Below, in pieces: positions 1-7,047 of a DNA stretch of 14,720 bases; the stretch's first letter is position 1; each line of letters opens with the position of its first letter. The DNA lies in NCBI GenBank assembly GCA_947496905.1, contig CANMEW010000024.1, forward strand, positions 1-14,720, in the 5' to 3' direction. Source of the stretch: Rickettsiales bacterium (GTDB lineage Bacteria > Pseudomonadota > Alphaproteobacteria > Rickettsiales > UBA1997). The position numbers and the translations under genes are program-made. The notes beneath the pieces were generated by a model that saw only the letters and a program-made list of their open reading frames with translations, made no database searches and was not told the origin of the DNA.

Positions 1-2
1 AG

Positions 3-161
3 ACTGATTCTGAACCATATTCGGAAGTTGCTGAAGCTTGGAAAGCTACGGAATTTTTTGATCCAAATTTTATTCCATCTGTTGGAGATTTTTTTACCGA
101 AATTCTATCGGTTTGGGAAATGTTGAGAGTGGAGATGGGTTCTTCAGCGGCGACTAATTAA
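3..161 (+). CDS. C-terminal fragment of an unrecognised protein
   Basis: An open frame enters from the left edge and stops at TAA 159-161, giving the last 52 residues of a protein. The fragment is acidic and aromatic-rich (it contains the pieces WKATEFFDPNF and FFTEILSVWEMLRVEMG) and ends in SSAATN. I do not recognise a family. Only 3 bp separate this stop from the stop of asd on the opposite strand, so the two genes converge with no room for a separate terminator. Frame 1 is also open to a TGA at about 126, but its translation is leucine- and lysine-rich without protein-like character, so frame 3 is preferred. The gene starts outside the window. Confidence 0.5.
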   Translation, partial: TDSEPYSEVAEAWKATEFFDPNFIPSVGDFFTEILSVWEMLRVEMGSSAATN

Positions 162-164
162 CTT

Positions 165-1181
165 TTACAACCCGTGATTTTTTACCAAAAGTTCGGCGAT
201 TTGCACTGCGTTCAGAGCCGCGCCCTTTCTAAGATTGTCAGCCACAACCCAAAGCGAGAGGCCATTTTTTACCGAAGAATCTTTTCTGATTCTTGAAACA
301 AAAACTGAATCTTGAGTAGAGGCTTCAATCGGCGTGACGAAGAGCATTTCTTGCGGCCTGTCGAGCACTAGGACGCCGCTAGATTTATCCAGAGCTGCCC
401 TTGCTTGAGCCGGTGTAATCGGATTTTCAAATTCAACATTAATCGCTTCCGAGTGACAGTTAAACACCGGCACGCGCACACAAGTTGCCTCCACTTCAAT
501 TTCTGAGCCCATGATTTTTTTGGTCTCAACCTTCATTTTCCATTCTTCTTTGGTGCAGCCATCTTCCATGAAAGAGTCAATTTGTGGGATGACGTTGAAA
601 GCGATTCTTTTGCTGAATTTTTTTGGCTCCGGCATTTGGTTGGCGTAGATTTTTTTTGTTGAGTCGTAGAGTTCATCCATCGCCTCTTTGCCAGCTCCAG
701 ACACTGCTTGGTAAGTTGCAACCACGATGCGTTTTATTTTCGCTAGATCATGCAATGGCTTCAATGCAACTACCATTTGAATAGTTGAGCAGTTAGGATT
801 GGCGATGATGTTGCATTTTTTGTAACCAGAAATTGCCTCAGGATTTACCTCGGGAACAATTAGCGGAACATTTTCATCCATCCTAAAATGCGAGGTATTG
901 TCAATCACTACACAGCCTTGTGCAGCAGCTCTTGGAGCGTGAATCGCAGAAACCTTTCCACCGGGGGAAAATAAACCAATTGCCGTTCCGGTAAAGTCGT
1001 AATCATCCAGCACTCTCACTTTTAGCGCCTCGTCTCCACAGTAAACTGTTTGACCAAAAGAATTGCTTGAAGCTAGCGCTACTACCTCGTCGGCAGGGAA
1101 TTTTCTTTCTGCCAAAATATTCAATATTTCACGGCCAACATTTCCGGTTGCGCCAACAACTGCGATTTTTCTGCGAGACAT
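165..1181 (-). CDS. asd: Aspartate-semialdehyde dehydrogenase
   Basis: The 338-residue product is a full-length aspartate-semialdehyde dehydrogenase, which reduces aspartyl phosphate with NADPH to aspartate semialdehyde, the branch point to lysine/diaminopimelate, threonine and methionine. The N-terminal Rossmann loop GATGNVG is at residues 10-16. The catalytic cysteine is Cys131 in NPNCSTIQ, the following TYQAVSGAG (about 156-164) holds the conserved glutamine, and RVPVFNCHSEA (about 237-246) carries the substrate arginine and the catalytic histidine. Cytoplasmic enzyme. It starts at ATG (complement of 1179-1181) with no clear Shine-Dalgarno just upstream. It is divergent from lpxB, with a palindromic repeat in the gap, and convergent with the partial gene at the left edge. 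In a Gram-negative with few other biosynthetic genes, its main product may be diaminopimelate for peptidoglycan; that is inference. Confidence 0.97.
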   Translation of the reverse strand: MSRRKIAVVGATGNVGREILNILAERKFPADEVVALASSNSFGQTVYCGDEALKVRVLDDYDFTGTAIGLFSPGGKVSAIHAPRAAAQGCVVIDNTSHFRMDENVPLIVPEVNPEAISGYKKCNIIANPNCSTIQMVVALKPLHDLAKIKRIVVATYQAVSGAGKEAMDELYDSTKKIYANQMPEPKKFSKRIAFNVIPQIDSFMEDGCTKEEWKMKVETKKIMGSEIEVEATCVRVPVFNCHSEAINVEFENPITPAQARAALDKSSGVLVLDRPQEMLFVTPIEASTQDSVFVSRIRKDSSVKNGLSLWVVADNLRKGAALNAVQIAELLVKNHGL

Positions 1182-1230
1182 TTTATACTAAAATTTGGGT
1201 TAAAGACGAAGTGGGATTTATTTTTACTAA

Positions 1231-1316
1231 ATCACCCGACTCAAATGCTGACGCCTGCGAAAACCCTCTTTGAAAAAGAGGGTGGCTCAGGAGCGTTACG
1301 CGACTGAGTCGGGTGA
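1231..1316. repeat. Palindromic repeat B1 between asd and lpxB
   Basis: An 86-bp element with perfect 12-bp inverted ends, TCACCCGACTCA at 1232-1243 and TGAGTCGGGTGA at 1305-1316. It encloses an inner hairpin CCCTCTTT...AAAGAGGG at about 1264-1282. The right half (1281-1316) reappears with one mismatch at 12655-12690, and the left end (ATCACCCGACTCAAATGCTG) reappears exactly at 12778-12797, so this is an interspersed repeat, not a local hairpin. It lies in the divergent asd/lpxB gap and could influence either promoter or form a cruciform. Confidence 0.85.
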
Positions 1317-1319
1317 GTT

Positions 1320-1361
1320 ATGTCGGATTTTGAATTTGAATTAACGCAAGTAAAGTCATGA
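1320..1361 (+). other. Mini-ORF (13 aa) overlapping the lpxB start
   Basis: ATG 1320 opens a 13-codon frame (MSDFEFELTQVKS) whose TGA stop (1359-1361) overlaps the lpxB ATG (1358-1360) as ATGA. It begins 4 bp after palindrome B1; a G-rich GGGTGAG partly inside the repeat could act as a close Shine-Dalgarno. It may be a translationally coupled leader for lpxB or the last codons of a lost upstream gene. It could also be chance. Confidence 0.3.
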
Positions 1362-2512
1362 CAAAAAAAGTTTTTTTAATTGCTGGAGAGGCTTCGGGAG
1401 ACTTACTTGGTAGCAAGTTAATGAAGGAGCTAGTAGCCCAAGATTTCAGCATAAAATTTATTGGAGTTGGTGGAAAATTAATGCAGGAGCAGGGGCTGAT
1501 TTCCATTTTTCCAATGGAAGAGCTTTCGGTGATGGGGTTTTTAGAAGTGGTGCCCCACATCCCAAAATTACTGCGCCTCATCAAGCAAACTTCTGACGTA
1601 ATCATCGCAGAAAAACCTGATTTCGTAATTACAATAGACTCACCGGATTTTTCTTTTCGGGTGATGAAAAAATTGCGCAATTTTCGTGATGCAAAAAAAA
1701 TTCACTTAATCGCGCCATCAGTCTGGGCTTACCGCGAAGGCAGGGCAGAAAAAATTTCTAAGCTCTATGATTTGCTCTTAGCGATACTTCCTTTTGAGCC
1801 GCCTTACTTTGAAAAATATGGACTCAAAACGGTTTTTATTGGACATCCAATCACCGAAAATTCTCCCGATTTTTCAAAAAAAAATGCCGCCAATTCTGAG
1901 TTCAGGAAAAAATATTCAATCAAAGAAAGTGACCTTCTAATCAGCATCACGCCTGGTAGCAGGAATGGTGAGGTGAAGAAAATTTTTCCGGAATTTATTG
2001 CCGCGATCAACTTGTTGGCCGAGAAAAAATCTAATTTGAAAGCTGTAATTCCTCTCGTCGACAAAACTAGAAATCTAGTTTCCGAAATGGCCACTTCTCT
2101 AAAAGTTGAATATTTTTTAATTGAAAAAGATGAAAAAAATTCAGCTTTTTTTGCCACTGATTTTGCTCTAGCTAAATCTGGCACTAACACGCTAGAATTC
2201 TCGCTTCAACGTATTCCGATGCTCGTTGCCTACAAGATCAATTTTTTGACACATTTTCTGCTAAAAAAAATGGTCAAAATTAAATTCGCAAATTTGATCA
2301 ATCTGATTTCGAACAAAGAAGTGATCCCGGAAATGCTGCAAAAAAATTGCACTGCAGAAAAAATTTCTTCACTGCTCGAAAAATTAATTTCAGATCAAAG
2401 CTTCTCTCAAAAACAAATTGGCGAAAGCCTGTTAGCATTAAAGTTAATGGGTCTCGGCAGCGTTGAAAATCCTAGTCGCAAGGCAGCAAAAGAAATTTTA
2501 AGCCTACGTTGA
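1358..2512 (+). CDS. lpxB: Lipid-A-disaccharide synthase
   Basis: The 384-residue product is LpxB, the glycosyltransferase (GT19) that condenses UDP-2,3-diacylglucosamine with lipid X to form the lipid A disaccharide at the inner face of the cytoplasmic membrane. Family signatures appear in order: GEASGD at 10-15, IDSPDFS at 93-99 with the conserved aspartate at about 98, APSVWAYREGR from 119, GHP at 162-164, PGSR at 199-202, SGTNTLE at 274-280 (family consensus SGTATLE), and MLVAYKI followed by NLI and PEMLQ at 288-328. Length is normal. It heads a + strand cluster with the D,D-carboxypeptidase 13 bp downstream and the BioH-like gene after that, probably one transcript. The start overlaps the stop of a 13-codon mini-ORF. 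The ribosome binding site is weak. Confidence 0.96.
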   Translation: MTKKVFLIAGEASGDLLGSKLMKELVAQDFSIKFIGVGGKLMQEQGLISIFPMEELSVMGFLEVVPHIPKLLRLIKQTSDVIIAEKPDFVITIDSPDFSFRVMKKLRNFRDAKKIHLIAPSVWAYREGRAEKISKLYDLLLAILPFEPPYFEKYGLKTVFIGHPITENSPDFSKKNAANSEFRKKYSIKESDLLISITPGSRNGEVKKIFPEFIAAINLLAEKKSNLKAVIPLVDKTRNLVSEMATSLKVEYFLIEKDEKNSAFFATDFALAKSGTNTLEFSLQRIPMLVAYKINFLTHFLLKKMVKIKFANLINLISNKEVIPEMLQKNCTAEKISSLLEKLISDQSFSQKQIGESLLALKLMGLGSVENPSRKAAKEILSLR

Positions 2513-2525
2513 AAGTCAGTTATTC

Positions 2526-3623
2526 ATGAAATTTTTAGTAACCTTCCTCACCGCAATTTTTTTCTTCTCTAGCTCTGCTTTTTCTGTTCAAAGTCACGAC
2601 GTCAAACCTCGCAAAAAATCGAAATCTGCAGTGAGTAATCGCGCGCATTCTTCACGCAGCAACGTGAGTGAAATTAAATTCAAAAAAATTGTAGGCTCAA
2701 TTAAGCCGAACTCGCCAGCAAAACCAATTTCTCCAATCAGGCATAACCTAGTGCTAGAAGGCTGCAGCGCGAATTACTCTTTTTTGGTTTTCGAAGAAAA
2801 AACCGGAAATATTCTGTCGGAAAAAAGATCAGACGCGCTAGCCTATCCCGCCTCTCTAGTGAAAATGATGACCATCTATTTAACCTTCGAAGCGCTCGAA
2901 AACCACAAAATTACTTTGGACAAAATTCTGACTGTTTCTCAACGCGGCGAGGAAATCGCCAAGGTGAATAGTGTGAATACTCTTGGTTTGAAAGAGGGCG
3001 ACAAAATTACCGTGCGCGAAGCAATCGAGGCTGCGATTGTAAAATCTTTCAACGAAGCGGCGGTAACATTGGCTGAAGCGGTGGCGGGTAGCGAGTGGGA
3101 TTTCGCAAATAAAATGAATGAGAAGGCAGAAAATTTGGGAATGATTAATACCAGCTTCCGCAATGCCAGTGGGTTACATGACGAAGGACAATACACCACC
3201 AGCTACGACCTAGCGCGTTTGGCGAAGGCGATCAAAAAAGATTTTCCACAACATTACCTTTTTTTCGCGATGAAAAATTTTACCTACCACGGCATAAAAT
3301 ATAAAACTCACAATCATGTACTTCTAGACTACAAGGGTGCAGAAGGAATGAAGACGGGCTTCACCAATGCCTCTGGGTTCAATCTGATTAGTGCGGCAAA
3401 AAAAAATAATACTCGAATAATTTCTGTTTTACTTGGCTGCTCCACTTACCAACGGCGTGATCAGCTAACTAAAAAACTTCTTGATGCGGGTTTCGAAAAA
3501 TTAGAAAAAAATCAAACAGAGAGGACGGAAATAAAAATAACCAATGGGTTTAACTACGCCACTCATGGCTTGAGAGATGATGGCTATGATGATGAGATGC
3601 GATTTGGTGAGGGGGTGGAGTAG
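2526..3623 (+). CDS. D-alanyl-D-alanine carboxypeptidase (peptidase S11, DacA/DacF type)
   Basis: The 365-residue product is a low-molecular-weight penicillin-binding protein of the S11 family, which trims the terminal D-alanine from peptidoglycan stem peptides in the periplasm. An N-terminal signal peptide (MKFLVTFLTAIFFFSSSAFS, cleavage near residue 20) is followed by a basic, Ser/Pro-rich linker (about 25-72). The catalytic domain carries all three active-site motifs: SLVK at 110-113 (serine nucleophile and general-base lysine), SFN at 174-176 and KTG at 276-278. The protein ends about 85 residues after KTG with a short acidic tail, so the C-terminal beta domain and membrane-anchoring helix of PBP5 appear to be missing or much reduced. 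It lies 13 bp after lpxB, and its TAG stop overlaps the GTG start of the next gene by one base. Confidence 0.93.
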   Translation: MKFLVTFLTAIFFFSSSAFSVQSHDVKPRKKSKSAVSNRAHSSRSNVSEIKFKKIVGSIKPNSPAKPISPIRHNLVLEGCSANYSFLVFEEKTGNILSEKRSDALAYPASLVKMMTIYLTFEALENHKITLDKILTVSQRGEEIAKVNSVNTLGLKEGDKITVREAIEAAIVKSFNEAAVTLAEAVAGSEWDFANKMNEKAENLGMINTSFRNASGLHDEGQYTTSYDLARLAKAIKKDFPQHYLFFAMKNFTYHGIKYKTHNHVLLDYKGAEGMKTGFTNASGFNLISAAKKNNTRIISVLLGCSTYQRRDQLTKKLLDAGFEKLEKNQTERTEIKITNGFNYATHGLRDDGYDDEMRFGEGVE

Positions 3624-4405
3624 TGGAGAAGGAGACAAAACAAATCCTCTGCCTTTCTGGATGGGGACAAAAATTTAATTCTCTGGAAGGAATTTTTAGC
3701 AGCGCTGATTTTGGGAACTTCACTGTTTCATCGCTTGATTATTCTACCTTCGGAAGTGTTGAAGATTTTTTTTCTTCAACCACCAAACAGAATCTCTTTC
3801 CAGAAATCATAATCGGCTGGAGCCTTGGCGGGCAACTCGCAATCCGCCTCATCGAAAAAAAAATCCTCACACCACAACTTTTAATTCTACTCGCGCCGCC
3901 TTTTCAGATGATCAAAGATTCCCGCATTCAAGCGGGGATGGCAAAAAATACTTTTGACGAATTCTTCAAAAACTTTTCCAACGCACCAAGTCAGACTCTA
4001 AAGCAATTCGCAATCCTCACGGCGATGAACGATCGCAATGCTTCTGACATCGCAAAAACCCTCGACATTAGCGACAAAAACTTTCCTCAGTTAAAATTTT
4101 GGCTAGAGGAGCTGAGTCGATTTTCTTGCTTCGATGTAGATTTTTCTAACATGCCACGAACCCTTCTCTTTCATGGAGCTGGCGACATGATTGTCCATGT
4201 TTCGCAAGCGGAATATTTCAAACAAAAAATCAAAAACTTGCACTTGGAAATCCTAAAAAACTGTGGACATGCGCCACATCTGGGTCATTTGGAGATGGTG
4301 AGGAAGGTGATTTTGGGTGCCTCTAAAAATGAATCACGTAGCCGCAATTCCTTACAGTTCGTAAGTAATAGGGATGTTTTGGATTTTGTTCGATCTTTTT
4401 TCTGA
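3623..4405 (+). CDS. bioH: Alpha/beta hydrolase, BioH-like (putative pimeloyl-ACP methyl ester esterase)
   Basis: The 260-residue product has an alpha/beta hydrolase fold. The nucleophile elbow GWSLGG (65-70, Ser67) is identical to that of E. coli BioH; Asp188 in FHGAGDMIV and His216 in NCGHAPHLGH complete the triad. BioH releases pimeloyl-ACP from its methyl ester for biotin synthesis; no other biotin gene is visible here, so the exact substrate is inferred. It starts at GTG 3623 in TAGTG, sharing one base with the stop of the carboxypeptidase gene, behind a strong G-rich site (about 3609-3619), so it is probably translationally coupled. The fold should end near residue 232. The last 27 residues are encoded antisense to the 3' end of the response regulator gene (83-bp overlap, 4323-4405), which looks like a read-through extension. 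Confidence 0.75.
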   Translation: MEKETKQILCLSGWGQKFNSLEGIFSSADFGNFTVSSLDYSTFGSVEDFFSSTTKQNLFPEIIIGWSLGGQLAIRLIEKKILTPQLLILLAPPFQMIKDSRIQAGMAKNTFDEFFKNFSNAPSQTLKQFAILTAMNDRNASDIAKTLDISDKNFPQLKFWLEELSRFSCFDVDFSNMPRTLLFHGAGDMIVHVSQAEYFKQKIKNLHLEILKNCGHAPHLGHLEMVRKVILGASKNESRSRNSLQFVSNRDVLDFVRSFF

Positions 4406-5000
4406 GGCGGGTAATTTGAACATCAATACTTCTGACATCGACTCCACCACAAAGTGATGAAAGCTTTTCGCGACTCAATGCACTCCCCTTTTCTTTGCAG
4501 AGAATTTTCAAAATTTTTGCCTCGGCATCAGTGAGGTGAATGAATTCCTCGCCCTTTTTCAAACGCGATTCCGTCACGTTAAAAACAAATTCTCCGAAGC
4601 GGCAGATCTCTTGATTGCTCACTGCGACGGGCAGTCTTTTTAAAATATTGTGAATACGCAGCAGCAGTTCTTTTGGTTCGAATGGCTTGGAGAGATAGTC
4701 ATCGGCGCCAGATTCCAAACCTTTAATGCGGTCGTCAAAACCTCCTCGCGCCGTCAGCATGATGATCGGAATTCGCGAGTTCTGACGAACAGAGCTGGTG
4801 AATTCGACCCCATCTTCATTCGGCATCATCACGTCAACAATCAGTAAATCGAAAATTTTCCCCTGCATTAATTGCCTTGCTTCAGCGGCGTCTTTAGCGA
4901 GTGAAACATTGAAATTATTTTCCTCAAGAAACCGCCCCAGCAGTGTGCGTAACCGGGTGTCATCGTCGATGACTAAAATGTGATGAAGTTGCTTTGTCAT
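4323..5000 (-). CDS. OmpR/PetR-family two-component response regulator
   Basis: The 225-residue product has an N-terminal receiver domain (about 7-122): acidic pair Asp12/Asp13, phospho-acceptor Asp56 in LLIVDVMMP, Thr83 in MLTAR and Lys105 in LSKPFEP. A C-terminal winged-helix DNA-binding domain (about 133-225) includes IDVQITRLRKKIE and ends LRTVRNCGYVIHF, the usual OmpR-type finish. The receiver most resembles alphaproteobacterial PetR/OmpR proteins (DDDTRLRTLLGRFLEE, GADDYLSKPFEPKELLLRI). It is expected to bind DNA when phosphorylated by a sensor kinase; none is encoded in this window. Its ATG overlaps the kdsA stop as ATGA (4997-5000), implying co-transcription and translational coupling with kdsA. 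Its 3' end overlaps the BioH-like gene on the other strand. Confidence 0.92.
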   Translation of the reverse strand: MTKQLHHILVIDDDTRLRTLLGRFLEENNFNVSLAKDAAEARQLMQGKIFDLLIVDVMMPNEDGVEFTSSVRQNSRIPIIMLTARGGFDDRIKGLESGADDYLSKPFEPKELLLRIHNILKRLPVAVSNQEICRFGEFVFNVTESRLKKGEEFIHLTDAEAKILKILCKEKGSALSREKLSSLCGGVDVRSIDVQITRLRKKIEQNPKHPYYLRTVRNCGYVIHF

Positions 5001-5821
5001 GATTTCGCGATCTCGTCGAATTTTTTCATTTTAGTTAAGAGCCTTTCGAGATTGTCTAGGCGAACCATGCAAGGTCCGTCGGAAGGTGCGTTGTCTGGGT
5101 CTTGATGTACTTCCATAAACACCGCAGCAACGCCAACTGCAACTGCTGCAGAAGCTAGTGTTTCTACAAATTCTCTTTGACCACCACTAGCCCCGCCTAA
5201 TCCTCCCGGCTGCTGAACTGAGTGAGTAGCATCAAACACAATTGGGCATCCAGTTTTTGCCATGATTGGCAAGCTGCGCATGTCGGAGACCAGCGTGTTG
5301 TAGCCGAAGCTGACTCCACGCTCAGTTAACATCACATTTTTATTTCCGAAGTGATCCATTTTTTTGACAATATTTGCCGCGTCCCAAGGGGCTAGAAACT
5401 GCCCTTTTTTAATGTTGATGACCTTGCCAGTTTTTGCTGCGGCTTCAAGTAAATCAGTTTGGCGACAGAGGAAGGCAGGGATTTGCAAAATGTCGACCTC
5501 GTCAACCTTTCCCAAAAATTTGCACTGCTCCTCATTGTGAATGTCGGTAATGATTGGGCAATTAAACTGCTTTTTTACTTCAGCAAAAATCGGCAAAGTT
5601 TTCTCCAAGCCCATGCCGCGCTTGCCGTCCAGACTTGATCTGTTCGCCTTGTCGAATGATGACTTGTAGATGAAATTAATTTTTAGCTTGTCGCAAATTT
5701 TTTTGATGTTGCTTGCCATCATCAGACTGTGATCGAGAGATTCTGTCTGACACGGACCGGCAATGAGTGTGAATGGAAGGCTGTTAGAAATTTCAATATT
5801 CCGGACTTTGATTACGCGCAT
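4997..5821 (-). CDS. kdsA: 3-deoxy-8-phosphooctulonate synthase (Kdo-8-phosphate synthase)
   Basis: The 274-residue product condenses phosphoenolpyruvate with arabinose-5-phosphate to Kdo-8-phosphate, the precursor of the inner-core LPS sugar Kdo. Diagnostic segments are LIAGPCQTES (19-28), YKSSFDKANRSS (52-63), DATHSVQQPGG (197-207) and HQDPDNAPSDGP (239-250). It has the metal-ligand set of the metal-dependent class: Cys24, His200, Glu237 and Asp248. The spacings His-Glu 37 and Glu-Asp 11 match those of the Aquifex enzyme, whereas E. coli KdsA has Asn in place of the Cys. It is divergent from sdhC across a 149-bp gap and leads a two-gene operon with the response regulator. Together with lpxB it shows that the organism makes a Kdo-lipid A type LPS. 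Confidence 0.97.
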   Translation of the reverse strand: MRVIKVRNIEISNSLPFTLIAGPCQTESLDHSLMMASNIKKICDKLKINFIYKSSFDKANRSSLDGKRGMGLEKTLPIFAEVKKQFNCPIITDIHNEEQCKFLGKVDEVDILQIPAFLCRQTDLLEAAAKTGKVINIKKGQFLAPWDAANIVKKMDHFGNKNVMLTERGVSFGYNTLVSDMRSLPIMAKTGCPIVFDATHSVQQPGGLGGASGGQREFVETLASAAVAVGVAAVFMEVHQDPDNAPSDGPCMVRLDNLERLLTKMKKFDEIAKS

Positions 5822-5876
5822 TTTGATTCTAATTGGATGTGTGAGGAAGGGTGTTGGGAAGGCAAGAATTTATTGG

Positions 5877-5905
5877 TTGTAACTAAGGGAAATGATTTTT
5901 TAAAT
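5877..5905 (+). promoter_or_regulatory. Possible sigma70-type promoter for sdhC
   Basis: In the 149-bp kdsA/sdhC divergent gap, TTGTAA (5877-5882) is followed after 17 bp by TTAAAT (5900-5905), a weak match to -35/-10 hexamers about 65 bp before the sdhC ATG. In AT-rich DNA such matches are common, so this is only a candidate. Confidence 0.22.
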
Positions 5906-5970
5906 TCTACATAAATTCTGCCAAGGCACGCCTAGAGCCCGATTCAAACAATCTTAAAATTTCCAAATCA

Positions 5971-6402
5971 ATGTTAAAAAAGAAGGATTCATCCGCAGGC
6001 TCAATCAGGCCAACCTCTCCTCATTTACAAATTTACAAATGGAGCGTCTCTTCTCTCACCTCAATTCTGCACCGCCTCACCGGCGTTCTGCTTTATTTCT
6101 CGGTAGTTGCCATTGTCTGGTACATCGTTTACTACACCTACCAAATCAACATTGCTGAATCTTCCGAAACCTGCGACTGCCCGCTTCGCAACATCATTAA
6201 TAATATTTTTGCCATTGCCGCTGTTGGCGTAACTTTCTCGCTTTACTACCATCTGTGCAACGGCATCCGCCATTTATTCTGGGACATTGGCAAAGGCTTC
6301 AAAAAAGAAACCGCTAAATTTAACGGCTTCCTAACTGTCATTTTAGCTTTGATTTTCACCGCCATCACAATCGGCGCAGTCCTCTACCTCAAATTATTTT
6401 AA
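5971..6402 (+). CDS. sdhC: Succinate dehydrogenase cytochrome b556 subunit
   Basis: The 143-residue integral membrane protein is SdhC, one of two anchors of complex II that bind heme b and ubiquinone. The N-terminal signature RPTSPHLQIYKW (13-24) is followed by SILHRLTG (31-38), where Ser31 and Arg35 correspond to the quinone-site residues Ser27 and Arg31 of E. coli. The segment YYHLCNGIRHLFWDIG (92-107) places the axial heme ligand at His94. Three hydrophobic segments are visible, about 37-56, 75-98 and 120-141. There is no clear Shine-Dalgarno before ATG 5971. Unusually, sdhD does not follow directly: 774 bp with a palindromic element and a probably broken gene lie between them, and sdhA/sdhB are not in the window. 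Confidence 0.95.
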   Translation: MLKKKDSSAGSIRPTSPHLQIYKWSVSSLTSILHRLTGVLLYFSVVAIVWYIVYYTYQINIAESSETCDCPLRNIINNIFAIAAVGVTFSLYYHLCNGIRHLFWDIGKGFKKETAKFNGFLTVILALIFTAITIGAVLYLKLF

Positions 6403-6459
6403 CCCCAAGCGACATTTAAACTAATGAGTAAATAGCGGATTCAAAAAGGAGTTGGGCAG

Positions 6460-6555
6460 ATGTCGTCTCGCCAAAAAAGCCCACCGCAGAAACTACTCGA
6501 GGCACAGCAACACTGTCTCCACATCGCGCTGAATTCAAAGAATCTCCAAAAGTAG
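6460..6555 (+). other. Small ORF (31 aa), possible 5' remnant of a broken gene
   Basis: ATG 6460 lies 9 bp after AGGAG (6447-6451 region), one of the better ribosome binding sites in the window, and opens a 31-codon frame (begins MSSRQKSPPQKLL) ending at TAG 6553-6555. It is in the same frame as the reading frame at 6634-7047. Removing the palindromic element between the direct repeats flanking it would leave only this TAG separating the two. It is therefore read as the start of a gene broken by a nonsense codon and an element insertion. It could also be a genuine small peptide. Confidence 0.35.
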
Positions 6556-6568
6556 GGAGATCACGTAA

Positions 6569-6679
6569 GGAACCTCTGAAAAACTATCTTTTCCGGTAAT
6601 TTTGTCGTCAGATAAATTTGCTCGCGAAAAAATTTGGTAACGATAAAATTTCCAGAAAAGATAGTTTTTCAGAGGTTCC
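6569..6679. repeat. Palindromic element A1 (between sdhC and sdhD)
   Basis: A 111-bp element made almost entirely of inverted arms. The outer stem runs from GGAACCTCTGAAAAACTATC (from 6569) to GATAGTTTTTCAGAGGTTCC (to 6679), perfectly paired. Inside, the left arm (GGTAATTTTGTCGTCAGA, then AAATTTGCTCGCGA) matches elements A2 and A3, while the right arm is a diverged complement of it; the central loop of A2/A3 is missing. A 10-bp direct repeat AGATCACGTA flanks it at 6558-6567 and 6693-6702, suggesting insertion with target duplication, although the right copy lies 13 bp beyond the visible end. Confidence 0.85.
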
Positions 6680-7047
6680 ATAGAAAACCTGAAGATCACG
6701 TAGATTCAGATATAAGAAATTTCTTGAGTGAAATTGAGAGGTTTTCAAATGCTCCACGCCATTATTCTCCCCGCATTTTGTCATCAACGAGCTTTTGTCA
6801 CTTAGAAAGTTTGGTACGGTTATTCCAAGGTACGGAAGAAGGTTTAAATGAATTTATGAAGTATCGCAAACACATCGACATATCAAGCATTGAACCAAAT
6901 CGCATTGTGGAAGTAACCAAATTCATCTTCGACCATATGAAGCAGGCAACCGAAAGGGGTTTAGATGGGGAGAGCTGTCAATCTGCCAGAGAGAGGCGGG
7001 CAAACGAGATGTGGCAAAGAGAATATCCGCAACGAATCTTCAGATGA
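6634..7047 (+). CDS. Hypothetical protein, probably a fragment of a degraded gene
   Basis: A 137-codon frame between sdhC and sdhD. I do not recognise the family. Its first 15 codons (VTIKFPEKIVFQRF) are the right arm of palindromic element A1 and its start would be TTG without a Shine-Dalgarno, so this start is doubtful; native sequence begins near residue 20 (PEDHVDSDIRNFLSEIERF). The body looks like a soluble helical protein (LVRLFQGTEEGLNEFMKYRK, then VEVTKFIFDHMKQATERG). Near 7015-7025 the overlapping +1 frame continues with protein-like sequence (ENIRNESSDEENHSLAPPPTAPAKS in pieces) to TAA 7157-7159, so a frameshift may have cut the C-terminus. Most likely a relic whose 5' part is the small ORF at 6460. 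It carries no sign of an SDH function. Confidence 0.4.
   Translation: MVTIKFPEKIVFQRFHRKPEDHVDSDIRNFLSEIERFSNAPRHYSPRILSSTSFCHLESLVRLFQGTEEGLNEFMKYRKHIDISSIEPNRIVEVTKFIFDHMKQATERGLDGESCQSARERRANEMWQREYPQRIFR

Noticed and set aside
5925..5960. tRNA-like GATTCAAA (T-loop resemblance) before sdhC
   Set aside because: No acceptor stem, anticodon arm or D arm can be built around it on either strand.
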